From NCBI RefSeq assembly GCF_022539665.2, contig NC_081340.1, positions 8,183,357 through 8,247,356 of the forward strand: a stretch of 64,000 nucleotides of DNA, given 5' to 3'. The stretch is from Daphnia carinata (taxonomy: Eukaryota; Arthropoda; Branchiopoda; Diplostraca; Daphniidae). Positions 39,373-52,696 of the stretch are shown here, one piece after another; within the stretch, counting starts at the first letter, position 1; each line of letters begins with the position of its first letter. Position numbers and translations under genes: made by a program. The notes beneath the pieces are model-generated. The model was not told where the DNA came from and did not search any database. It saw only the letters and a program-made list of their open reading frames with translations.

Positions 39373-40266
39373 TTTCTGAGTCAAACTGCAGGCCATACTG
39401 TTAACATTACTTATCATTAATGGGCGAAACAAAAACATATGATTATTCTTGCCTCTTTCTCTTTATTATTTGGGTACGTTGATCAAATAGCCTACGCTGG
39501 CAACCTATTTGTTTTGTTTTTGTGGTTTGAAAACTGTTTTCCCTCGAAGAATTGCTGATCCTGCATTCCGCAAAGCTAATGAATTTTTACGATTGTACGG
39601 AATACACATTTCATAGTATCCTATTTAAGTTTCTTTTTGCTGTAATGGTTGTTAAGTATAAGCTAAAAAGCAATTCATTTGGGATGCATTTTTCATCGTT
39701 CCATTCAGAATTTAATGACAGATCTTTTCATGGCTTTGAAAGTGGTCGGTAGAATGTGATATGTGATGGGCAACTGATAAAAAGTGTGTGCAACTGTTGA
39801 CTATTGCATCACAATGCTGGTTTGATAGTGTACCAACTTGACCAAGCACATCTTCAGCCTGAGGCGATATTGCTGCTGTATTAGAAAGCGCGCACAATTC
39901 CATGTTTTGTGTGTAGATTAGCTAGTCAAGGACGCAGAAACGCCTCGCCATGAAGAGAACAAAAAAAAGGAAAGGGGTAGCCCTCGATATCGTTAAATCG
40001 ATGCAGCTAGCACCGTCTATTTTATATGGCCATGCTGATGAAAATCCAACAAAAATCACCATCATCTATCAACTATAGCAATTTTAACCATAAATTTAGA
40101 CAATCGATTGTCTCCTTTGCAAAGAATACTGTTTAGTTTAAACATGAGCTGGCATCGTCTGCTAGCTTTCGAATCCTTTGATTTCCAATTCCCATGTGTT
40201 CACTTAGTTATATTTATGTGCCTATTCAGGTGTCTTTTGGTATTGTAATCATTTTCTAAAAATAAA
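39373..40266. other. HD-PTP 3' UTR and spacer before OTUD6B
   Basis: AT-rich sequence between two same-strand genes. A short frame at 39552-39752 has no recognisable feature. No repeat or RNA gene was seen. Confidence 0.5.
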
Positions 40267-41645
40267 ATGGCTGAACAAAGTTCCACCAATGAAATAAAAG
40301 AAGAAAAAACAGAAGAAGGAGAAGAAGAAGTATTGGCTCGGCACAGGAAGGAAAAAAAAGACATCCAAGGTTCTTTTCAATTTTCAAAGACACATTTTGG
40401 TGAAAAATATATATTGACTTTTGTTGTCAATTTTTATTTATTGAAATAGCCAAAATTCAAGCTCTAAAGAAGACAGCCACAAAAGGAGACAAGAAAAAAA
40501 AGAAAGATGTGGCTGAAGAGATTGCGAAACTAGAGAGTGAAATCGAAGCCAGACACGCTGCAGAATTGAAGAAAATTCAGGTTGTTACCTGATCTCCTAA
40601 TCTTGTTGTTCTAGTTCATCATTTTCTTTTTACTTATTTGAAAAAGGAATCCTCATCTGAAATTCAAAAGGTTTCTGATCAACTGGAGGATGTCAGTTTG
40701 GATGGGAAGGGTGAAGGCAAAGTGACAAAGGCTCAACGAAGAAGAGACAAAAAGCTAGATCAAGCTAGAGAGAGACTGCAACTGATTGAAGAACAGGATA
40801 AGGCAAATCTTCTAGGAATTAAGCACTTGGAAACCCAGAAAATTAAAAGCATTTTGGCCAAGCGAAAACTTACCTTCTTTGAAGTACCTTCTGATGGAAA
40901 CTGGTAAGAAGAAAATATGCCTCAGTTTATAATTGGCTACGCAAGATTTGATCATTTTTCATTTCCGTCTCTTTCTCAGCATGTACGCTGCCTTAGTGCA
41001 TCAAATTAACCGTGGAGGTGTAGCCCAGTCAGTGCAGCAGCTTCGTAATCTAGCGGCCGATTATATGCGTTCCAATATGGATGATTTCTTGCCGTTCATG
41101 GACGAGGTAGAGAACGAAGAACAATACATGAAATACTGCGAAGATGTTCAACGGACCTCTGCGTGGGGGAGCCAGCTGGAGGTACATTCTAATACTCATT
41201 CTTGACCGTTACGCTCAGTGAAAATATGAATAATTATTGCTTAGCCTGTCGAGGAGGCATGTAAGATTTCGATTGATGATAGAGCCCTCTCTATGAGAAG
41301 CAAAAGAGATACAACCTTGAGTTTACGTTGACGATGAATGGATGATAACTAATTTCCATTTTTCTTTTTTTCTTTTTATCTCTTAACATTTCTCAATTCG
41401 ACTCTGACCCCTTGCGGCACCAAAACAACACCTAACTGCAGTTGAGAGCTCTGAGTCAAGTTTTACGACGTCCCTTCGAAGTCGTGCAGGCCGAAGGTCG
41501 TCCTGTTGTCATAGGGGAAGAATTCCTGGATTCATCATCTACTCCGGTCCTTCTCACTTACCATCGACACATGTACGGACTGGGAGAGCATTACAACAGC
41601 GTCCAGACCCGACCAGCTGGCGACGACGAGGACAACGGCCATTGA
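40267..41645 (+). CDS. OTUD6B: OTU-domain deubiquitinase (OTUD6B-like)
   Basis: Five exons (40267-40369, 40450-40580, 40647-40903, 40980-41181, 41442-41645) join in frame to 298 residues, close to the vertebrate length. OTUD6B removes ubiquitin and is linked to proteasome assembly and translation control. Residues 1-135 are a charged Glu/Lys-rich coiled coil (EEIAKLESEIEARHAAELKK). The OTU domain follows, with FFEVPSDGNC then MYAAL: the catalytic Cys (about 164) is created exactly at the exon 3/exon 4 junction. The catalytic His lies in YGLGEHYNSV (about 281). The C-terminus is acidic. The start is the first ATG of the coiled coil, four bases after an A-rich leader. Confidence 0.94.
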
Positions 41646-44600
41646 GACTGGTTCTTTCTCTCTCCTCCCTTCAATAATCTTCAGCTGCATCCAAACTTGC
41701 GGTGAGTTTTTTAACAGAATTCCCTTAATTTGCATGATAGTAGAAAAGTGCATAGACGCATATCTTATTGTGCGGGAGGAACGATTCTGCGAAAAACGTC
41801 GCACATCCGTTTTTTGTTTAAGGGCTAAATGACTTGGTCGCGTCGATTCCCCACAAAGCAAATTCGCCAAACTTTTGAAGCGCCGCGGATAACGTGGTTT
41901 ATTGCGTCTTTTTTCTTTATTGAGTGAAGGGAATTCCGGTCACGACAAAAATGCCGAGTAAGAATGAGAAAAGGTGTTTATCCACTCGCGTCATTTACGA
42001 AAGCCACTAAGATAAAGATGCAAAGTTAAAAGAATGCCGTTCGTTCTGCCTGTTGGATCCCTTTCATACTCCGAAGCAATAATAATCTCTTGGCGACGAG
42101 CTATAAATTCGAATGATATGCTGACCCCCCGTCAACGCAATGGGTCACAAATGGAGTTGTTGGCTCGTTGGGCACGAGTGATGATCTTTTCGCCGTACAC
42201 CTATTAACGAATCCTACTATACTGCTACGAGCTTATTACTGACGACATCCTCCCCCTCCTTGTTTTTTTTTTTTATTGAAGGCGAAATGTCCCTGAACCG
42301 TACACCGTAAAGTTCTAACATATTAAAGTAATCATTAAAAAAGAAGCTATTCTGCGGATCAAGATTCGTTTTTGCTGAATCTGATTACGCAAGGACAGCT
42401 GGTTTTATATTTATTACCTCCCCTACATGTGCGTAACCTTTTTTTTTTTGTTGTTTCTTTTTGAAAAACCAACGGACTGGCCGTCGATTTTCTTTTTTTA
42501 TGTTGCATGTTAGTGTTTCATGTTGCACGCAACATGATACCTGAGCCACCGCCGGCTAGTTTTTTTTTTTTTAATTTCGCTTGTGAACCCCAAAAAAGGT
42601 TTTATTTAACTGGCTTTTTTTTTCTCCCTTAGATTTTTGCACTTGACAAAATGCAAATTTCTTTCTTTTATTGAATTTCTGCAAGTTTTTTCAATTTTCA
42701 AAACGACTTTGGCAAGTGGGGGTGAGAAGGCGTGAAGGTGTAACGAAAAGCGGCGTAACGGATGGGGTTGTATAATGCTTAGGTGCGTATGGGTATAACC
42801 GTAATGTATTCCCTCTCTAAATGCCCTATGGGTTGAGGAGGAGGATAGACAGGATGTTGTAAAACATACAAGAGAGGCAGGTCATAACAGGTCGGCAAAA
42901 GTCGTTTGTCAGCTGACAGAGGGCAAGAGTGAAAGGCAATTTTTTTTTTTTAAAAAGGGATTTATTATTTAGGAGATGGAAAAGAGAGGATTGTTGGAAA
43001 CAGCAAAGTCAGTTCATGCGGAACAGAGTAGCTACGTATAATCAGTGATCAATGATGACGGAGTGGTTGCCAAAAAGAGCCGGGTGTTGTTCCATGAGGA
43101 GCGCACAATTGCAAAATGTTTTGATCAACTACCGCCACCCGTTGACAGGCAAACATCATCGCTTAATTAAATGCATTGGCGAAATCGGCGACCCTTTGCA
43201 GGTGATGGCACCCGCAATAGCTTTTTTAAATGTCTGGACGCTGCCGCTTTGCTAATAATCATTCTTATTTTTGAAAATTCCAACATGACTTGAATGTATT
43301 TAAGGTTTCTTTGTTTTTATTGGCCGCCGTTAGTTTCGGTCGGTGGCTTATGACCGGTTTGTTATTACGGTCTGTTTTCATTCTGACGTCGAGATTTATT
43401 TTCTGCCCAACGGGTTACTGTAGGCTATTTGATTGCCGTACGTGTACGATACTAAAGGAGTAAGAAAATGAATGAACAAGGAAAAGGAGAAAAGCGAGTT
43501 AAGGAGGAATAGTGAGCCGTGACGTGAGGTTGAGAGAAGAATGAAGAACCTCTCATCAAAAGAATAAAAGAAAATAAATTCGTTGAAGCGGCGTGCATGA
43601 CAACACGATTCAAAGCAGGTAGCGTCGGTCCATCAGACACAGAGACAGAAGAAAGGGAAAAAAGAGTTAATATAATAAAACTACATGGAACAAGAGAAGG
43701 TTCGTTTTCTTTTGATTTCCTCGTGGTGGCATCTTCCTTTCACTTTTCCACGTCCTTGGCCATTCGATTGCGACCAACACGAGGAAATATATGGTATGCG
43801 GCTCGTTCTTTTGTAGCGCGAGAAAGAGAAAATAGGCGTCGTGACGAGATGACCCGTCCGTTCGTTCGTTCGCAGACGCTTTGTGGGAATGACGACGTCG
43901 TCTTGGCCCTCCGTCGAAGCTATCATGAACTCTTTTAATAATTGGGCGGTGGGACCATGTTTTTCGTGTGGGATTTCCAGTTTGCCTTAAAGACTATATT
44001 CTGACAGCCGAGTGGGGGGAAAGAAACATTTAAAAACCTACACATAACTTCTTTTTTTTTTCACGTCCTCAAGCCTCCACCCATTTGCCAGATAGCTGTT
44101 ATCCGTGTTGTTGTAATTATAGAGAGACAACGTAACGTACGCCTCCCTCTCCTGTTCTTCACGGTGTTCCTCTTCGTACAGCGATGAAACTACGCCATTA
44201 CCATCACCACCACCAAAGAAGACCTTCACTATCAACAACTTGGACGCTATTTTACTTTGTTAGCCCGACTGATGGGATTGAATAAAAACAAGTTCGTACG
44301 ATGGATGGCACGCATCTATTCATTATTCGCCTTTCGTCAATAGGCTTTTCGCGTGTAGTTGCAAAACAGCAAGACAAACTCTTGTTCTAGTCGGTTTTTT
44401 TTTTTGTTTCACTCTCTCTATTATTAAATTCGATTCACGCGGGATTTTTCGGGTCGGATGTGTCGCGGTATCTTATGAGAAAGGTGTCACTCATCAACAG
44501 GAAAATCATTTCGACAACGAACGTTAGCCAAGGGCGGTGATACGTCGTACGCTATTTTTTTGGGTCAAGGGTTGGTGTCTCTCATCTGTTTGGGTGATGA

Positions 44601-45995
44601 AGAAGAAGGAGAAGAAGTTAATAACATACCATTTAAATGTCTGATTTGAAGACGTCACAATTGCAGCCTGGTTTCCCCCTGACTTGCCCCGTAAACTTGT
44701 TTTAATGGATCCAGTTTTCCGAACCAGGAAAATCTTGAACCATCATTCACAACTTGGAAACTTTCACAATATTAGAGAAGAGAACCATGAGACATTTTTG
44801 TTTGTTTGTTCCGGGAATGTTTCTCTCTCTCTTTATACGATGCCTATAAAGAGGATATCGTCTCTTGTACAATAGCATCTACAACATACTGAGATCTGAA
44901 TAGTTTGACGATTCGTATAGGACGGATTCCTATACAGACATCACACACGGGTTAATAGCATCAACATTTTCTTTTTTTTTTCCTTCGAGATTTTTTTTTT
45001 TTATCGGTTTTGATGCAGTGTGTATAAACAATAGTGACGGAAACCATCTTTTCCCTGTTGCTTATACGCAAAAGAATTTCCAGTTTTGATCATAAATCAG
45101 ATAAAAGGAATAAGGGTTGGAGAGATTGGAATCTTTTTCGCCCTTTCACTTTTTTTTCACATTTCCTTCTTTCTCCTTCTTTACGAGCTGGTGATTCATC
45201 CGTTATTATTGGATATTCTTCCTTTTTTTAAACCGCACACAAACGAATAATCGGAAGGAATTAAAAGATGTATTTTATTATCCTCGTAGAAATTTTTTGT
45301 AATCTCCAAAGCAGATGTGTCGCAAAGGGAAACGATGCTACGAGCATAGCGAAACAAGCAAAAAAAAATATATAGAAATCCGACACGCCTTGACAATGGA
45401 CCGATCGCCTGACCCACACTTTTACACGAACGTCCCGTTCGTGTAAATTACGAGATGAATCATGTCCTACTCTTTTGTGACGGTGCGCCTCACGTTGTCG
45501 GTCGTGACAGGAGTCGGTACAATACCTATTTAAATTTTTGAGAGAAATTAGCCATTGCGATGATGGATGTAACTTTAACAATCGCTAAAAACGGATGGGT
45601 GGGTGAATTAGATTTTTCGTTTTTGCAGTGGAAAAACAAAAGTTGGAAAAGAAAAGTTTGTACACGATATGAATGAAAATAAGCAAGAGTGACCATCAGG
45701 TGTGGGCGTAGTAGACACTACGTATAGTTCATCCATCTACTCATCCATAGAATTGCGTAACATGGCGGGAGAGGGGTGGGCCAAACTCGCCAAGTTTTGG
45801 TGAATCGAGCAGAGCGTGAAAAGATTCCTCCCTCTCTCTTTCGTTCGCCCACCAAACATTTCACCACCTACTCAAACGAGGGAGGGAACAGGTGTGCGGG
45901 GAGAACGTAGATGGATTCTCTTGTGTGTGTGTGTTGAAGCTGCCGGCCATTTTCCTTCGACCGCGGGACCAAAGGCCGCAGGGATGCATCAATGG
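41646..45995. other. Gene-free region upstream of the chitin-binding gene
   Basis: About 4.3 kb with poly-T runs (42265-42274, 42560-42572, 44397-44406) and short frames of skewed composition. I found no exon pair with splice sites that encodes a recognisable protein. It may hold regulatory DNA for the cuticle-type gene that follows. Confidence 0.5.
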
Positions 45996-46003
45996 TATAA
46001 AAG
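45996..46003 (+). promoter_or_regulatory. TATA box of the chitin-binding protein gene
   Basis: TATAAAAG lies 51 bases before the first codon, giving an expected transcript start near 46026 and a very short leader. TATA promoters are typical of arthropod cuticle genes. Confidence 0.75.
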
Positions 46004-46053
46004 GCTCGTGACTTTCCCTGTTCAAGCATCACTTGTTTCCCGAACGAACAAAA

Positions 46054-46710
46054 ATGAACTCACTAGCTGTCATCTGCGGTGAGTTTTCATCTTTAACTTT
46101 CATTGCATTCAACGTTTAAATCTTTTTGTATTTCAATCTTAAAGGTCTTGCTCTCTTCGCTGTCGTCTTGGCCACTCCGTTTGGAGAGCGCGTAAGTCAT
46201 TGCTTCAAATTCTTCCTTTACAAATGTTTAAAGCGTTTAAAAACAATGTTGATATTGTGATGTAGGTGCGACGACAAGCCACGATCGAGGAGAAATTGGG
46301 ATTACCTAGCAACGCGACGGCCATCCGCAACAACATCGTCGACACATTCTCTTGCGACAACAAGGTCTACGGCTACTACGCTGATGTCGACAACGAGTGC
46401 CAACTCTTCCACATCTGCTACCCGGTCGAATTGGCTGATGGCTCCAAACGGACTTTCAAGTGGAGCTTCATCTGCCCCGAGGAAACCATTTTCAACCAGG
46501 TCTGTCATTTCGAATTATCCAATTAGACAGCGTTTTGACTCGTTTGCTGCTGCGTTCATTATTTGACGTAATGAATGTCATTTTCGGATGATTTAGGAAA
46601 GTATGACTTGCACTTTCCCCACCGATGCCATCCCCTGTTCCGAGGCTGCTTCTTTCTACAACCTCAACGATAACTTTGGCGTCATCCCTTCATCCACCGT
46701 CAAGGCTTAA
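46054..46710 (+). CDS. Secreted single CBM14 (peritrophin-A) chitin-binding protein
   Basis: Four exons (46054-46078, 46145-46191, 46266-46499, 46597-46710) join in frame to 139 residues. A signal peptide (MNSLAVICGLALFAVVLATP) is split by an intron after eight codons, a pattern usual in arthropod cuticle genes, and is followed by a short basic RVRRQ stretch. One CBM14 domain covers about 48-118 with cysteines in FSCDNKVYGYYADVDNECQ, FHICYPV, FICPEETIFNQ, MTCTF and IPCSE, and the aromatic residues expected for chitin contact (YGYYAD). It probably lies in cuticle or peritrophic matrix, of the CPAP1 type. Next to it are a TATA box upstream and AATAAA downstream. Confidence 0.9.
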
Positions 46711-46772
46711 ACAATCTCGAAAAATAATGATCAAAGAATAACAACATCCTTGACTCCATCAGCAAGCCTGTA

Positions 46773-46778
46773 AATAAA
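46773..46778 (+). terminator. Poly(A) signal AATAAA
   Basis: AATAAA lies 63 bases after the stop codon of the chitin-binding gene. Confidence 0.7.
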
Positions 46779-49574
46779 GGGGGCAACTCATCTCTTTAGT
46801 GTTTCACACTCCAACAGCTATAATTTACCAGTCTCCGACATTTCTCTATTTGGGATTCCAGGACGTTTGGTCTTTTTTTTTTCCCCCTCTTTTTTCAGAC
46901 CCACAACAATTGTAACCTTTTTCAGGTGTTAGGTTACATGTTTGTAGGTTTTTTCCCGTTGTATTATACGGCTGCTGTATGTGCGCAAGCAATTCCTACC
47001 AACTGATTAATAAAATAAAAATAAAAGTATTTTCAAATGGTTTCTACTTGGGTACTAGAAAAAACAGCAAAAGCAGCTGTGACTGTTTTAATTCGTCTGC
47101 GGACTTTCAGTCGAATCCATTGTTGGCCTGACCGATGCCGTTTCGTTATGGTTCAGTTTAGTAGTCGTAGTAATTGTCAATATTCTTTGGCATATCGGTG
47201 TGTCCCACAGTACCGTTCCCACCGAGAATCGGATAGGCAAACGATTTGGAAAGGGAAAAGAAATAAGAAAAAAAGAATAGAGAGAGAAAGGTGTATATGT
47301 AGCATTATAATGCTATGCAAATTGCGCCATCCGCCTCGGGAGAGAAGAAGATGCTATTTTGTTTTGTTTAGAAGCCAGACACACAAGGACATAAAGAGAC
47401 GGACGTTTAAGAAAAGGAAGAAAAAAAAAAGAACCAGCAAAGAGAAAAGGCCCCAAACATCGTGAAAGAGAATAACATCATGTAGGCCAGCAGCATATAC
47501 AACGACGTTAAAAAATCTCTCTCTCTGACTATCCAAACAGGTGAAAGCGCACGGCTTTTGACATCAAATGGGTCTATACTGACGTCTTTGAATGCACAGC
47601 AGCAAAACGTAACTTTGGCAAAAGATGAGAGTTGAGATCAAGACTCTTGAGTCGAAAAAAAAACGTTACATACTGTACGTATTGAACAGTTTACTTTTGA
47701 TGCTTAATACCTTATTAGGACATTGCAAAGTGATGACAATCTCAGACACAGGTCAGTGACATTCCTAGTAAATCAATAAATCGGAGGCGTTCAAAAAATT
47801 TGACATAGGGGCCGTATGGCTTTACTTTTGACTTTACTTGGAAAATTTTCTCACGCTATCAATGACTCGGCTACATTTTTGTTTACCTTTTTTATGGGAA
47901 ATGTGCGAATCACTGTCATGGTGACAGCGTTGGCCTTGGAATGCACATAAAGATATCGATTGTAGTCTTTTTATCTATCCCATTCATACGATTTATCAGG
48001 AAAAAAAAAACAATAATAAATTAAAAAACAAAACAAACAATAACCTCGGTGGTATCTTTTTATTTGCCGAATTGGAGTTATATTTAATGCTGTCCTCCCC
48101 TCCCCTCACGCACTATGTGGCGCCACAGCATTCTTTAGCATACAACAGGTGACAACACCGCACAAGAGTACTTACCCAATTCTCACTTTGATTTATAAAC
48201 AAAAGAAGTATGGAATCAGAGTCTAGTACACAAGTTGACGGCTTCACCATCAATCTTTTTACCTATCATATTGTCTTTTGTTTTCTGTTCTCGGCTCATC
48301 CCATCTCGATCATCTCGTTGTGTTTACCCATGTGAAAAAAAAAGTGTTCGTTTTTTTGCACTACAGTTTTGCATACAGTATGTGTGCGTGTAGTACATCA
48401 TTAACAAACTGTGTACTGTCTGCTTGCCTATAGTTTCACATCTGGCTCGGTGGCTCCTTTCACCGCATTTGTTCTACATTGTTGATCTTGTGGCACGACT
48501 ACCTGGCAATTATCAAATTGTGCCTGATCTACCTTATGTTTTAAGTCATAACGAAGTTCATAACGAAAAACAAACCCGACAGCTTGTTACTATTATATTA
48601 CTCTTCCTTTTTTGTTTACAACACTCAAATTTTGCATATCCTACTCCATTCCATTTCGCATCATTTGTGCGTTTTGTAGCAAGAAATATGGTACGCCCAG
48701 AGCGGAATGGATTAATTGTTAGATTTTGAACCAACTTCGAAATTGATTGTGCATGCAATAATTGCAAAACGGTCAAGATGGAGGAATCATGGTTGGGATG
48801 TTTTTACAACACTTTGAACTGCGTATCGAACTGCCCGTACCATTGTTATGATAAAGCTTTGCCTCAAAACACAATCACGCCTAAAACGTTATTTCCAGAT
48901 GATGACTTTCGCCCACTCGTAGTCTCTTGGCTTGTCTGTTTCATTTAGCAGACTACTGAGTATTGACATGTGTCGGTGCTGCTCAACAAAAATACGCATT
49001 TAAATCAAAATATTGAAATATATAGATTTCCACTTCAAACCAAACATAAATTTTATGCAATTCTAATATGGCAATCCCTTTTACCCTCCCCGCCCCCCCC
49101 CAAAAATGACCTTTTTTTTGTTTTACTGCTATCGCCATCTCCCGGTCAGATTTCTAGGTAATTCTCTACATACACACACCGACTATTTCTGCTGCATCGC
49201 CTTAGCGCTGTAGCGTACTGGCTCGCTAGCATTGCATCAAATATTCGGTGTATTCCAAAAACGATTAACTTAATGAAAAAAAATAGCAATTTTCCCGGAA
49301 TCAGCATTCAATTTTGAATATATCCTGGGGGTGGATGAAACGGATTGCCATATATTCTAATGTTATTTTACTTTTCTATTTATTTTTTTTATGGCATCAT
49401 TTCAAACAAAGGCAACTGTTATTTCCTACTTAAGAGACACCTGGTGGCCCACATTTCTATCTTTTGGTCAACGTAGTGAGTTTGCAGAATCTTTTAAGTA
49501 AAACCATCATTGCAACTTGGCGAGCAATTTTTTGATAGTTAGTTTATACATTTTGGTTGTTAAAAAAGAAGAAC
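46779..49574. other. Gene-free region before PSMB4
   Basis: No supported exon. A Lys/Arg-rich frame at 47037-47465 looks like an artefact of A-rich sequence. A short segment at about 49085-49165 resembles another at 55300-55395 (dispersed repeat). Confidence 0.5.
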
Positions 49575-50681
49575 ATGTACGCCAACCCAAATTCAATTAT
49601 CAATCCTTCTCTCTGGCCCAATGGTCCGGCACCAGGATGTTTTTTTAAATTTCCGGGAACGAATGTCACTTCTACTTCTTCCAACAGTGGCATCATCACT
49701 CGAACTCAGTAAATTCCACTATTGTTTTTTTTTGCATATTATTCTTCAATTTATATTACAAGAAAAAGCATTGTAACAATTCAGTCTCAGAACATGTTAA
49801 ATTGAATAATGGTTTTGCAAATTGATTCCAGGCATAAATTTCTATCTTGGACCAAGCAAAACAAAGCTTGAAATAATGACCAATCTAATATTTCAGGTCA
49901 CCAGTGACAACAGGCACATCCATCCTTGGACTGGTATTCGATGGAGGTGTCATGCTTGCTGGTGATATGCTTGGCTCTTACGGCAGCATGGCAAAGTTCC
50001 GGTCAATTGAGAGGATCGTAAAGGTGAACAACGCCACAGTCCTAGGAGCTACAGGCGACATTGCTGATTTCCAACATCTAAAAGCCATCATTGAACAAAA
50101 AGTGTAAGTTATAAAAAAACAAATATTAGGAATCAACATTATTTTATTTGCCTGTTGAATGTTGTAGGATTGATGAAGATTGTGCTGATGATGGTTTCAC
50201 GTTGAAGCCAAAGGCATTGCACACGTGGTTGACCAGAGTGCTATACAATAGACGATCAAAGTTTGATCCACTATGGAACACATTCCTGGTTGCAGGTATT
50301 GAAGATGGAGAGCCCTATTTAGGCTGTGTTGACAAGATTGGCACTGCCTTCAGCGATTCAAAGATTGCGACAGGTTATGGAGCTCATATTGCCCTGCCGC
50401 TAATGCGTGAGGCTCTGGAAAAGAAACCTCAAATGACCAAAGAAGAAGCCCGTGCTCTACTCATCAGTTGTCTTCGAGTCCTTTTTTACCGCGATTGTCG
50501 AGCTCTGAATAAGGTACGTGTAGTATGAAAGCTCTGCTAATTATTCTCTAATCAAAAGACATTATTTTTAACATTCTAGCATCAAATTGCCACCATTACG
50601 AAAGAAGGGGTTACTATTGAGAACAACATTGAATTAGACACCAACTGGGAAGTAGCCAATTTCGTCATTGGTTACGAGTAA
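49575..50681 (+). CDS. PSMB4: 20S proteasome subunit beta type-4
   Basis: Four exons (49575-49708, 49897-50103, 50168-50513, 50580-50681) join in frame to 262 residues, matching the family length. It is a non-catalytic beta subunit of the 20S core. A propeptide of about 45 residues precedes [20 protein letters not shown], followed by [13 protein letters not shown], the family hallmark, and [11 protein letters not shown]. The region [20 protein letters not shown] and the segment [16 protein letters not shown] are also typical. There is no active N-terminal Thr expected for this subunit. It converges on MGAT1; the stop codons are 217 bases apart. Confidence 0.95.
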
Positions 50682-50692
50682 TATTTTTTATC

Positions 50693-50698
50693 AATAAA
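50693..50698 (+). terminator. Poly(A) signal AATAAA of PSMB4
   Basis: AATAAA lies 11 bases after the PSMB4 stop codon. Confidence 0.65.
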
Positions 50699-50883
50699 GG
50701 CAAAAACGTGTATTTCTCACGCGTGTAATCCAATAAAATGGGTGTTCTTTGGAAGTATAAAAAACATAAAAGTTGATTTTCACTTAGTGCAATCTTATCA
50801 CGCAAAAACAACTGCACTCACAAATTGCAAATAAGTATACTTTATCAAATAAATTTCTCTGATTTTTAACAGAATTATTTTTC

Positions 50884-50889
50884 TTTATT
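50884..50889 (-). terminator. Poly(A) signal AATAAA of MGAT1
   Basis: On the minus strand AATAAA follows the MGAT1 stop codon by 9 bases. An AAATAAA-type site occurs also near 50846-50851 on the other strand. Confidence 0.5.
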
Positions 50890-50898
50890 GTTGGCATG

Positions 50899-52696
50899 TC
50901 AACTCCAGGTAAGGTCATATCCCTTCCAATTGGAATGAGGAGCCAGATAAACGCGACGGCCATTGAGGAAAACGGATACAATTCCGTGATAGCCCGTTCG
51001 GGGTACGCCACTCTTAAAGTCATCCATCAAGCCCAAGAATTTGGCTGCATTTTTAAAGGTATCCTTGGTGTGGTAGGTGATTCTGACTGGACCGTCAAAT
51101 GGTAAATTCGTGTTAGTGCGAACATCGGAAGCCGATACCACGGGAAGGCTGTATACGTGTCGGATATAGTCAGCATCATAAGCGGTTTGTACCATATGAC
51201 TCAAATTTTGCATGGAAAAATCCACGGGCATTTCGTTGAGCTTTATGTATTTGAGATGTTTGTCAAAAAACATGCCACTAGAAAAAAAAATCATTACGCC
51301 ATTGATAAAGGCAAGATTGCATTTATAAAAATTTGAAATTCGGATAGAAAATTAGAACTTACTTGCTGACACCAATTTTCCCGAACGTTCTGGTACGAGA
51401 TATTTCAGGTCGGATGCAGGCCCGATCTTTCCTCTGCTCCGGTCTTCTCATCCAATCATCCCAGTATCTGCAATTTGAATATGTAGGTAATATTTTGTAA
51501 TTTTTTTTTTTTTTTTTTTACTATAACAATGAAAAATAATTACGATTTTGGCCATTTCGGTTCCAGTTCGTCCCACAGCTGTTTCGTGATCATCCAACCT
51601 AATCCCGGGAAAAAGTCACTACGATACAAAAGTTCGCTTCCATGTTGCACATCCACCAGACTGGCTTTTCCATTGTCATTCCAAGCTGAGACACACCACA
51701 GTGTAGGATCATTTTTCAACAACTGATAGGTCGAAGCGAAATACGAAAAGAAATCAGGGGCTACGTCTAAATCATCTGAATCACAAGAAAAAAAAAATCA
51801 ATATCTTCCTTCGTACAACCAAGATTCCATTGGTACCTTCAACGATTATAACGGCAGTATAATTAAACGTCCGGAAAATCTGCTTCAACCCAAACAAGTA
51901 ATGTCGTGCAATTTTGAAGTACCCTTTGAACTTTGCCTCTCCATGTGGAACGATCGGTTCGCTTTGGTCAGGTTGCTACTTAGTTGAGTTTTTTTTTTTT
52001 ACAAATTATAGCAGATTTTTCAGCAAAAAAATTTACTACCTGGATGTAGGTCACTTGTGATGCATCACTATAGGAACGAATGACCTTGGCAGTAGCACCG
52101 TGAGCACAATCTTGGCTGACTATAATAGGGAACTTCTTGGCATCTGGTCGGTATTGAAGTAAACCATCTAAACTACGGCGAATGTCCGGCCGGTTACAAG
52201 AAAATACGAGCACTGGAAGTATGACTGATTTTTCTTGCAACACATCTTGTTTAATGGTTAAAAAAGATGTTTTTGGCTCGTAGTCAGAAATATGCTTAAG
52301 CTCCATGGCCTGGACAACATCTGTAACACATTTAAATACAAATTTTTCAGATATAGTAAAAAGATCCAATCTATGTTGCACAATTAACAGTGATTCACCA
52401 TAACATACTTTCATGCCCTGGTGTCAAATTTTTTAATTTGTCGACAAGTAATTTGTAGGTCTCCTCTTGCTGGCTGATCTGCAGTTCCAGTTCCTGAATG
52501 TATTTTAGAAGAGAACCCTTTCTTGTCTATGAAGAAAAAAGCATGATAAAGATTTCATTTTGCTGGTTCAGAAGATTTTCGAACTTACCTCAACATCACT
52601 TTTTTTGGTTAAATTATCACTAAAGATAACCAAAGCAAGCACAAGCCAACTAACAAAGCAAAATGCCACAATCAACCCGAGCCGCTTGTATTTCAT
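50899..52696 (-). CDS. MGAT1: Alpha-1,3-mannosyl-glycoprotein 2-beta-N-acetylglucosaminyltransferase (GnT-I)
   Basis: Seven minus-strand exons (52589-52696, 52409-52526, 52040-52320, 51837-51975, 51544-51775, 51363-51467, 50899-51277) join in frame to 453 residues. GnT-I adds GlcNAc to Man5GlcNAc2 in the medial Golgi, opening the route to hybrid and complex N-glycans. It is a type II membrane protein: short basic tail MKYKRLG, transmembrane segment about 7-26, then a coiled-coil stem. The GT13 domain shows [19 protein letters not shown], the metal-binding EDD in [12 protein letters not shown] (215-217, created at an exon junction), [20 protein letters not shown] and [19 protein letters not shown]. 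Length matches vertebrate and fly enzymes. Confidence 0.95.

Noticed and set aside
47037-47465. 142-codon plus-strand ORF
   Set aside because: Lys/Arg-rich from A/G-rich DNA, with no domain; looks like a chance frame.
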